Below are positions 39,883 to 46,973 of a stretch of 64,000 nucleotides of DNA, piece after piece. Position 1 is the first letter of the stretch; every line of letters begins with the position of its first letter. Below the pieces are notes generated by a model. It ran no database searches. It was not told the DNA's origin and saw nothing but the letters and a program-made list of their open reading frames with translations. The position numbers and the translations under genes were made by a program. Origin of the DNA: Kitasatospora indigofera (GTDB lineage: Bacteria > Actinomycetota > Actinomycetes > Streptomycetales > Streptomycetaceae); the NCBI RefSeq assembly GCF_014655955.1, contig NZ_BNBO01000037.1, forward strand, positions 1-64,000, written 5' to 3'.

Positions 39883-40902
39883 CTACGGCTTGACCGAGCG
39901 GTAGTACCGCCTGGCGCCCTCGTGCAGCGGCAGCGGATCGGTGTAGACGGCGGTGCGCAGGTCCACCAGCTGGGCGGCGTGCACCTGGGAGCCGATCCGG
40001 TCGCGGCTGTCGATCACCGCCCGGGTCATGCCCTGCACCAGGCCGGTGTCGACGTCGTCCCGGGTGACCAGCAGGTTGGGCACCGCCACGGTGGCCACCG
40101 GCTCGGTCGGCCCGGCCTTCGGATAGGTGTTGCTGGGGATGGTCGCGGCCCGGTAGGCGTCCGTCCCGCCGCCCTCCACCTGGTGGACGATCTCGGCGAG
40201 GTCGCCGAGCGGGACGAACTTGATCCGGAAGTGCTCCGACAGGTCGGTCAGCGCGCTGGTGGGCAGTCCGCCGGACCAGAAGAAGGCGTCCAGCTTGCCG
40301 GCCTGCAGCTGGTCGGCGGCGTCCCCCACCCCGAGCATCGACGGCCGGATGTCCTTGTCCGGGTCCAGCGCGGCCGCCGCCAGCAGCCGCCTGGTCACCA
40401 GGTTGACCCCGGAGAGCGACTGGCCGACCCCCACCCGCAGGCCCTTGAGGTCGGCCGTGCGCTGCACCGGGGAGTCCGCGGGGACGACCAGCTGCAGGTA
40501 GTCGTCGTAGAGCCGGGCGATCGCCCGCAGCCGGTCCTTGCCCGGGCCCGAGTACTTCGCCACCGAGTCGGCGGTGGCGATCGCGAAGTCGTCCCGCCCG
40601 GAGGTCACCCGCTCCAGGTTGTCCAGCGAGCCCTGCGAATTGTCCAGCCGCAGCCGGACCCCGGGCATCGCGCCCGCCACGTGCTCCTGGAGCAGCTGGC
40701 CGTAGCGGTCGTACACCCCGCGCTGGACGCCGGTCGCGAAACCGGTCTCCCCGCGCGGGTAGCCCGGTGAACCGGTGGCGCTCAGCCACCAGCCGCCCAG
40801 CGCCGCCAGCACCAGCACCAGGGCCAGCACCACGCGCCACAGCCGGCTGCGGGCGGCCGCGCGGGCGGCGGCGCCGAGGCGGGCGGTGGGGGAGGCGGTC
40901 AT
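39883..40902 (-). CDS. TAXI-family TRAP-type solute-binding protein, membrane-anchored
   Basis: The 339-aa protein has an N-terminal membrane segment (about 24-43, VVLALVLVLAALGGWWL) and then a TAXI binding domain: GVYDRYGQLL, AIATADSVAKY, DLKGLRVGVGQSLSG and FFWSGGLPTSAL. TAXI proteins bind organic acids such as glutamate or 2-oxoglutarate for TRAP transporters, but no TRAP permease genes are here. It converges on the sensor kinase pair, so it may present a ligand to that kinase (inference). The start ATG 40902 has no strong ribosome-binding site; the open frame continues to 41046. Confidence 0.83.
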   Translation of the reverse strand: MTASPTARLGAAARAAARSRLWRVVLALVLVLAALGGWWLSATGSPGYPRGETGFATGVQRGVYDRYGQLLQEHVAGAMPGVRLRLDNSQGSLDNLERVTSGRDDFAIATADSVAKYSGPGKDRLRAIARLYDDYLQLVVPADSPVQRTADLKGLRVGVGQSLSGVNLVTRRLLAAAALDPDKDIRPSMLGVGDAADQLQAGKLDAFFWSGGLPTSALTDLSEHFRIKFVPLGDLAEIVHQVEGGGTDAYRAATIPSNTYPKAGPTEPVATVAVPNLLVTRDDVDTGLVQGMTRAVIDSRDRIGSQVHAAQLVDLRTAVYTDPLPLHEGARRYYRSVKP

Positions 40903-41069
40903 GGGGGGATACTGCCAGCCCGGCGGGGAGAACGGGAGGGGTCGCCCCGGTGAAGGGACCGAGTTGTGATGCCGGGCGGCCCCGGGCCGAGGTCCGGCGC
41001 CGGGGTGCGCGGGCGCCGGTCCGCACCGGCCAGGAAGGGGCCGCACGCCAAGCCCTTACCCTGGTCTGT

Positions 41070-42566
41070 GTGAGCGGTGACAGCGGATTGAAGAGCTACA
41101 AGGTCGTCACGTACGGCTGCCAGATGAACGTCCACGACTCCGAGCGCCTGTCCGGGCTGCTGGAGGACGCGGGGTACGTGAAGGCCACCTCGGACGGGGA
41201 TCCCGACCTGGTGGTCTTCAACACGTGCGCGGTGCGTGAGAACGCCGACAACAAGCTGTACGGCAACCTCGGCCAGCTGGCGCCCGCGAAGACCCGCCAC
41301 AAGGGCATGCAGATCGCCGTCGGCGGCTGCCTCGCGCAGAAGGACCGCGACACCATCGTGCGCAAGGCGCCGTGGGTCGACGTGGTCTTCGGCACCCACA
41401 ACATCGGGCACCTGCCGGCCCTGCTGGAGCGCGCCCGGATCGAGCAGCAGGCCCAGGTGGAGATCCTGGAGTCGCTGGAGACCTTCCCCTCCACGCTGCC
41501 GACCCGCCGGGAGTCCGCCTACGCCGCGTGGGTCGCCATCTCGGTCGGCTGCAACAACACCTGCACCTTCTGCATCGTGCCCGCGCTGCGCGGCAAGGAG
41601 GAGGACCGCCGGCCCGGCGACGTCCTCGCCGAGATCGAGGCGCTGGTCGGCGAGGGTGTCATCGAGGTCACCCTGCTGGGCCAGAACGTCAACGCCTACG
41701 GGTCCGACCTGGGCGACCGCGAGGCCTTCTCCAAGCTGCTGCGCGCCGCCGGGCAGATCGAGGGCCTGGAGCGGATCCGCTTCACCTCGCCGCACCCGCG
41801 CGACTTCACCGACGACGTGATCGCCGCGATGGCCGAGACCCCGAACGTGATGCACCAGCTGCACATGCCGCTGCAGTCCGGCTCGGACACCATGCTGAAG
41901 GCGATGCGCCGCTCGTACCGGCAGGAGCGGTTCCTCGGGATCATCCGCAAGGTGCGCGAGGCGATGCCGGACGCGGCCATCTCCACCGACATCATCGTGG
42001 GCTTCCCCGGCGAGACCGAGGAGGACTTCGAGCAGACCATGCACACGGTCCGCGAGGCGCGCTTCGCCAACGCCTTCACCTTCCAGTACTCCAAGCGCCC
42101 CGGGACCCCGGCCGCCGAGATGGACGGCCAGATTCCCAAGGCCGTGGTGCAGGAGCGCTACAACCGGCTGATCGCCCTCCAGGAGGAGATCTCCTGGGAG
42201 GAGAACAAGAAGCAGGTCGGCCGCACCCTGGAGATCCTGGTCGCCGAGGGCGAGGGCAAGAAGGACGACCGCACCGACCGGCTCTCCGGCCGGGCGCCCG
42301 ACAACCGGCTGGTGCACTTCACCCGGCCCGCCTCCCCGGTGCGCCCCGGCGACGTGGTGACGGTCGAGATCACCTACGCGGCGCCGCACCACCTGCTCGC
42401 CGAGGGCCCGACCCTGGTCGTCCGCCGCACCCGGGCGGGCGACGCCTGGGAGAAGCGCCAGGCCGCCCCGGCGGCCAAGCCCGCCGGAGTGCTGCTGGGC
42501 CTGCCCGGCATCGGCGCGCCCGCGCCGCTGGCCGCGGCCCCGGGCGGCGCCTGCTGCGGGGACTGA
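41070..42566 (+). CDS. miaB: tRNA-2-methylthio-N6-dimethylallyladenosine synthase MiaB
   Basis: The 498-aa radical-SAM enzyme adds the methylthio group at C2 of i6A37 in tRNA, after MiaA. Cluster cysteines of the UPF0004 domain are in YGCQMNVHDSE, NTCAVRENA and GGCLAQ; radical-SAM C161, C165 and C168 lie in CNNTCTFC. The TRAM domain is near 385-455. The tail ends GGACCGD. The start is GTG 41070 (MSGDSGLKSYKV). It is separated from miaA by two genes. Confidence 0.95.
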   Translation: MSGDSGLKSYKVVTYGCQMNVHDSERLSGLLEDAGYVKATSDGDPDLVVFNTCAVRENADNKLYGNLGQLAPAKTRHKGMQIAVGGCLAQKDRDTIVRKAPWVDVVFGTHNIGHLPALLERARIEQQAQVEILESLETFPSTLPTRRESAYAAWVAISVGCNNTCTFCIVPALRGKEEDRRPGDVLAEIEALVGEGVIEVTLLGQNVNAYGSDLGDREAFSKLLRAAGQIEGLERIRFTSPHPRDFTDDVIAAMAETPNVMHQLHMPLQSGSDTMLKAMRRSYRQERFLGIIRKVREAMPDAAISTDIIVGFPGETEEDFEQTMHTVREARFANAFTFQYSKRPGTPAAEMDGQIPKAVVQERYNRLIALQEEISWEENKKQVGRTLEILVAEGEGKKDDRTDRLSGRAPDNRLVHFTRPASPVRPGDVVTVEITYAAPHHLLAEGPTLVVRRTRAGDAWEKRQAAPAAKPAGVLLGLPGIGAPAPLAAAPGGACCGD

Positions 42567-42745
42567 GCGGGCGGCTCGCCGGCGCGGCCGTTCTCCGGAC
42601 GGGCAGCGCGCCGGGCGGGCACCGCACCGGACGGCATCGCGCCCGGCGGCCCGGCGGGTTCTCCCGCCGGGCCGCCGGCGTACCGGCCCGGCGCCGTCGG
42701 CGGGACCTGCCCCGGCCCGGTGCCCGCCCGGATAGAGTGATCGGC

Positions 42746-43444
42746 ATGCTCGTAGCCGCCGCCGTGTGCCCCAGTCCGCCGCTGCTCGTGCCGGAGGTCG
42801 CCGCCGGTGCGGCGGCCGAGCTGGAGCCGCTGCGCGCGGCCTGCGCCGAGGCGATCGCGGAGCTGGTGGCGGCCGGGCCCGAGCTGGTCGTCGTGGTCGG
42901 CACCGGGCCCGAGCCCGAGGTGTGGACCGAGGGCGGGGCCGGCTCGTTCCGCCGGTACGGGGTCGCCCTCGCCGTCCGGCTGCCGTCCGGCGGTGTGGAC
43001 GGCCCTGAACTCACCCCCGCGCTCACGGTCGGCGCCTGGCTGCTGGACCGGGCGGGCGTGGCCCTGCCGACGCACGCCTGCGCCGTCCCGGCCGACTCGC
43101 CCGCCGAGCGGATGGCCGGCCTGGGCAAGGGCCTGGCCGGCCTCGCCGACCGGGTCGGGCTGCTGGTGATGGGGGACGGCAGCGCCTGCCGCTCGGTGAA
43201 GGCGCCGGGCTACTTCGACGAGCGCGCCGAGGACTACGACGCGGCCGTCGCGCGGGCCCTCGGCTCCGCCGACCTGGCCGCGCTGGCCGGGCTGGACGCC
43301 GGGCTCGGCGCCGAGCTGCAGGCCGACGGCCGGGCGCCCTGGCAGGTGCTGGCGGGCGCCGCCGAGGGCACCGCCCTGCGGGCCCGCCTCGGCTACCAGG
43401 ACGCGCCGTACGGCGTCGGGTACTTCGTGGCCTCCTGGCGCTGA
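42746..43444 (+). CDS. LigB-like (class III extradiol dioxygenase-fold) protein, likely degenerate
   Basis: The 232-aa protein matches the actinobacterial class III extradiol dioxygenase B-like group that lies near miaA (as in mycobacteria). The N-terminal LigB motif, usually PHPP with a metal-binding His, reads CPSPPLLVPE here. The second region, usually GDLSHR, reads GDGSACR. At least two expected iron ligands therefore seem missing, and I infer that it is not a working dioxygenase. ATG 42746 is chosen; GTG 42737 is in the same frame. Role unknown; possibly linked to tRNA or cell-envelope functions by neighbourhood only. Confidence 0.75.
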   Translation: MLVAAAVCPSPPLLVPEVAAGAAAELEPLRAACAEAIAELVAAGPELVVVVGTGPEPEVWTEGGAGSFRRYGVALAVRLPSGGVDGPELTPALTVGAWLLDRAGVALPTHACAVPADSPAERMAGLGKGLAGLADRVGLLVMGDGSACRSVKAPGYFDERAEDYDAAVARALGSADLAALAGLDAGLGAELQADGRAPWQVLAGAAEGTALRARLGYQDAPYGVGYFVASWR

Positions 43445-43477
43445 GGCCCCGGCCGCCGGCCGGACCGGGGAGCAGGT

Positions 43478-43735
43478 TCAGGCGACCGGCCCCTGGCCGT
43501 TGCCCACGGGGCCGCCGTCCGGGTGCGGCCGGTGGGCGAAGCCGTCCACCGCGTCCTTGGCCTTCGTCGTCCCGTGCTCGATCTTCTCGCTGTACTTGCC
43601 CTTGGTGACCTTGTCGATCGCCTCGCCGGCCTTGTCGACCGCGTGGTCGATCTGCTCGTTGTGCTTGCCGGTGAGTTCGCTGGCCTTCTCCTTGAGCTCC
43701 TCGGCCTTGCCCTTGAGGTTGTCCATCATGCCCAT
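43478..43735 (-). CDS. MT0933-type antitoxin-like small protein
   Basis: The 85-aa protein is highly charged and helical (NLKGKAEELKEKASELTG, AVDKAGEAIDKVTKGKYSEKI), as in the MT0933_antitox family and CsbD-like stress proteins. Relatives are named antitoxins by homology. No toxin gene is adjacent: the next genes are LigB-like and miaA. It may be a stress-related protein instead. The start ATG 43735 follows GGGAGACGTC. It lies antisense to the gap between the LigB-like gene and miaA. Confidence 0.75.
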   Translation of the reverse strand: MGMMDNLKGKAEELKEKASELTGKHNEQIDHAVDKAGEAIDKVTKGKYSEKIEHGTTKAKDAVDGFAHRPHPDGGPVGNGQGPVA

Positions 43736-43960
43736 GATGACGTCTCCCGTGTCGCGTCCGGCCGCTGCGGCCCGGAGGCCGGTCGTCCTTCTTCTTCACC
43801 CAACGCTGGCGCGCGCCGAGTCGTTCTCCGGCGCCCGCGGGTGCGGTGCCGGGCCGGTGCCGGCCGTGAAAACCATCCGATACCGGTCATATCGTCTCGC
43901 GGACGGCCGCCTTCGGCAGCGGGCGGACCGGCGCGGCGGCGCTTTTGCGAGACTTGCAGG

Positions 43961-44899
43961 GTGAGCAGCTCCCTCCCCACCCCGCCCCGCGTCGTCTCGG
44001 TGGTCGGCGCGACCGCCGCCGGCAAGTCCGACCTGGCCGTCGCCCTCGCCCGCAGCCTCGGCGGCGAGGTGATCAACACCGACTCGATGCAGCTCTACCG
44101 GGGCATGGACATCGGCACCGCCAAGCTCACCGTCGAGGAACGCGGCGGCATCCCCCACCACCTGCTGGACGTCTGGGACGTCACCGAGGCCGCCAGCGTC
44201 GCCGAGTACCAGCGGCTGGCCCGCGCCGAGATCGACCGGCTGCTCGCGGACGGCCGCACCCCCGTGCTGGTCGGCGGCTCCGGGCTGTACGTCCGGGCGG
44301 CCGTCGACGAGATGGAGTTCCCCGGCACCGACCCGGAGGTCCGGGCCCGGCTGGAGGAGGAGCTGGCGGAGCTGGGCCCCGGCGCCCTGCACCTGCGGCT
44401 GGCCGGCCTCGACCCGGCCGCGGCGGCGGCGATCCTGCCGAGCAACGGACGGCGGATCGTCCGCGCCCTGGAGGTCATCGGGATCACCGGGCTGCCCTTC
44501 ACCGCCAACCTGCCGAGCAACACCGCCGTCTACGACGCGGTGCAGATCGGCGTCGCCGTGCCGCGCCCCGAACTGGACGAGCGGATCGCCCTGCGGGTCG
44601 ACCGGATGTGGCGGGCCGGCCTGCTGGACGAGGTCCGCACGCTGGAGAAGGCCGGCCTGCGCGAGGGCCGCACCGCCGCCCGGGCGCTCGGCTACCAGCA
44701 GGTCCTGGAGCACTTCGCCGGCGGGTGCACCGAGGAGGAGGCACGGGCCGAGACCGTCCGCGCGACCAAGCGCTTCGCCCGCCGCCAGGAGTCCTGGTTC
44801 CGGCGCGACGAGCGCATCCACTGGCTGGCCCGGCCGGCCGGCGCGGACCCGGCCGAGCTCCTCCAGCGCTCGCTGGATCTGATCGGACATCAGATCTGA
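43961..44899 (+). CDS. miaA: tRNA dimethylallyltransferase MiaA
   Basis: The 312-aa protein transfers dimethylallyl to A37 of UNN-decoding tRNAs, the step before MiaB. P-loop GATAAGKS (about 17-24), NTDSMQLYRGMDIGTAK, HHLLDVWDV, LVGGSGLYVRA and YQQVLEHFAG (within the ATKRFARRQ region) are all intact. The GTG start at 43961 is taken from the family N terminus. In streptomycetes MiaA and MiaB affect decoding of UUA and similar codons, with developmental effects known for miaA. Confidence 0.95.
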   Translation: MSSSLPTPPRVVSVVGATAAGKSDLAVALARSLGGEVINTDSMQLYRGMDIGTAKLTVEERGGIPHHLLDVWDVTEAASVAEYQRLARAEIDRLLADGRTPVLVGGSGLYVRAAVDEMEFPGTDPEVRARLEEELAELGPGALHLRLAGLDPAAAAAILPSNGRRIVRALEVIGITGLPFTANLPSNTAVYDAVQIGVAVPRPELDERIALRVDRMWRAGLLDEVRTLEKAGLREGRTAARALGYQQVLEHFAGGCTEEEARAETVRATKRFARRQESWFRRDERIHWLARPAGADPAELLQRSLDLIGHQI

Positions 44900-45137
44900 G
44901 CCGTCCGACGGCGGTATCCGGCCACTCGGTGGTGCACCTGCGCGCGCAGGTTCCCGTGCAGGACGAACCGGCGGTTACAGGCGGATCACGTCATGGCCAC
45001 GGATCACCCGAAGACCCCTCGGGACGCGCTGTCGGCCACCCGGGACATGCCATCATCAAAGCATTGGAGACCGGCCGCGCGGGCCGGTCGCACCGGCCGT
45101 GAGTCCGGACTCGTGTCGAACTGTCAGGGGAGGCCGC

Positions 45138-45641
45138 GTGTCGACGGGTACCGGCCCCGAAACCGAGCAGCGGATGAGCGCCACCACGGAAGCGGTCGAG
45201 AAGCACGCACCGGCCCTGGCCGAGCTCTCCGACCTGCCGCTCCTCGACGGGCCCACCTCGTACGCGCTGGCGCTGCCGACGCTCGACGACCTCGGCCCGG
45301 GCGGTGTGGTGCACGAGCGCGAGATCCGTCCGCGCCGAAGACTCCGCTGGTGGCAGACGCTCCCGATAGCCCTGCTCGCCGCCGTCGGCTCGCTGATGTT
45401 CGGGTTCCCGCTGGCCTTCGGATCCGGCGGGGCGATGGTCGGGATGCTCGGCCTGCTGCTCACCGCCGCCTCGGTCGGCTGGGGCGCGATGGCCGCCCGG
45501 CACGCCGGCTACAAGTGGCCCGGACTGCCCCGCCGCGGCTCCGGCCAGCGGGCCGGCTGGCGGGCCATCGTGATCTACACGCTGATCGCCCTGGTCTCCT
45601 GCGCGCTCGCCGTCTGGCGGGTCGTCCACCTGCACAGCTGA
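45138..45641 (+). CDS. Streptomycete-type membrane protein, function unknown
   Basis: The 167-aa protein has a hydrophilic 75-residue N terminus, then three hydrophobic helices (about 83-105, 108-124 and 145-162) with a basic loop between (RRGSGQRAGWR). It sits between miaA and dapF. No family was recognised. The GTG start at 45138 follows GGGGAGG with short spacing; ATG 45174 is an alternative without a ribosome-binding site. Confidence 0.7.
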   Translation: MSTGTGPETEQRMSATTEAVEKHAPALAELSDLPLLDGPTSYALALPTLDDLGPGGVVHEREIRPRRRLRWWQTLPIALLAAVGSLMFGFPLAFGSGGAMVGMLGLLLTAASVGWGAMAARHAGYKWPGLPRRGSGQRAGWRAIVIYTLIALVSCALAVWRVVHLHS

Positions 45642-45701
45642 CGCCCCGGCCGGAGCGTCCGCGCCCCCGGTCGCCGGGGTCCGGTCGGTACCATCGTCCG
45701 T

Positions 45702-46610
45702 GTGAGCGAATCCCCGTTGCAGCCGGCCGGTCTCCCCTTCCTCAAGGGACACGGCACCCAGAACGACTTCGTCATCCTGCCCGACCCGGACGGGCGGCTG
45801 GTGATCGGCCCCGAGGCCGTCGCCGTGCTCTGCGACCGCCGGGCCGGGATCGGCGGTGACGGCCTGCTGCGAGTGGTGCGCGCCGCGGCCGACCCGGTCT
45901 CCGCGCCGCTGGCCGACCGTGCCGAATGGTTCATGGACTACCGCAACTCCGACGGCAGCATCGCCGAGATGTGCGGCAACGGCCTGCGGGTCTTCGCCCG
46001 CTACCTGGTGCACGCCGGCCTGGCGAAGCCCGGTCCGCTGGCCGTCGCCACCCGGGCGGGTGTGCTGGAGGTGCGGATCGCCGAGGACGCCGCCGACGGC
46101 ACTCCCGGTGACATCACCGTGGACATGGGCGTGGCCCGGCTTCCCGGGCCGGACGGGATCGAGGTGACGGTCGGGAGCCGGCGCTGGCCGGCCCGCAACG
46201 TCAACATGGGCAACCCGCACGCGGTCGCCTTCGTCGACGACCTCGACCACGCCGGCGATCTGCTCGCCGCGCCGCTGACCAGCCCGGACGGGGCCTACCC
46301 GGAGGGCGTCAACGTGGAGTTCGTGGTGGACCGCGGCCCCCGGCACGTCGCCGTGCGGGTGCACGAGCGAGGCTCCGGCGAGACCCGCTCCTGCGGTACC
46401 GGCGCCTGCGCGGTGGCGGTCGCGGCCGCCCGCCGGGACGGCGCCGACCCCGCCGTCACCGGTGAGAGCGTCAGCTACGTGGTGGACCTGCCGGGCGGAC
46501 GGCTGGTGATCGCCGAGCATCCGGACGGCCGGGTGGAGATGACCGGGCCGGCCGTCATCGTCGGCAGCGGAGTCCTGGAGCCGGGCTGGCTCGCCGCCCT
46601 CCCGCGCTGA
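45702..46610 (+). CDS. dapF: Diaminopimelate epimerase DapF
   Basis: The 302-aa enzyme interconverts LL- and meso-diaminopimelate for lysine and peptidoglycan synthesis, without a cofactor. The two catalytic cysteines are C91 in EMCGNGLRV and C231 in SCGTGACAV; GTQNDFV and NMGNPHAV are also typical. Streptomycetes use LL-DAP in vegetative walls and need the epimerase for lysine (and meso-DAP in Kitasatospora cells). The start is GTG 45702, 61 bp after the membrane protein gene. Confidence 0.95.
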   Translation: MSESPLQPAGLPFLKGHGTQNDFVILPDPDGRLVIGPEAVAVLCDRRAGIGGDGLLRVVRAAADPVSAPLADRAEWFMDYRNSDGSIAEMCGNGLRVFARYLVHAGLAKPGPLAVATRAGVLEVRIAEDAADGTPGDITVDMGVARLPGPDGIEVTVGSRRWPARNVNMGNPHAVAFVDDLDHAGDLLAAPLTSPDGAYPEGVNVEFVVDRGPRHVAVRVHERGSGETRSCGTGACAVAVAAARRDGADPAVTGESVSYVVDLPGGRLVIAEHPDGRVEMTGPAVIVGSGVLEPGWLAALPR

Positions 46611-46973
46611 CCCCGGTACCGGCGGGCGCCGGGCCCGTCCTGACCGCGTGCCGGCCGGGTGCCGCCCGGCGGCCGGGAACGGCCCGCCGGGCGGTGGCCC
46701 GGTGCCGGATCCGGGCCACCCTCCGGGCCCTCCCGGGCCGCTGTCGCGCTGCTTCCGGGCCGGGGCCGGCCGCTCTCGGGCCGTCCGCGGGCTCCGGTAG
46801 GGGCCGGGGCGGCCGGCCGGCGGGTCGTTTTGCCCATTTCGTACCGGCACGAATCCCCCCGATCGGGTGATCCCGATGACGGAAGGGAAGCGAGGCATCG
46901 CGGAACGTGCTGTCCTCGGTAGCATGGACCACCGGGTCGGCAGTCGCTCCGGTGCTAGCTGCCGGAGGTGCCG
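46611..46973 (+). promoter_or_regulatory. dapF-rshA intergenic region
   Basis: 363 bp of mostly GC-rich sequence with an AT-richer patch at 46827-46850 (TTTTGCCCATTTCG). The rshA promoter should be here. No convincing ORF, terminator or operator was recognised. Confidence 0.35.
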
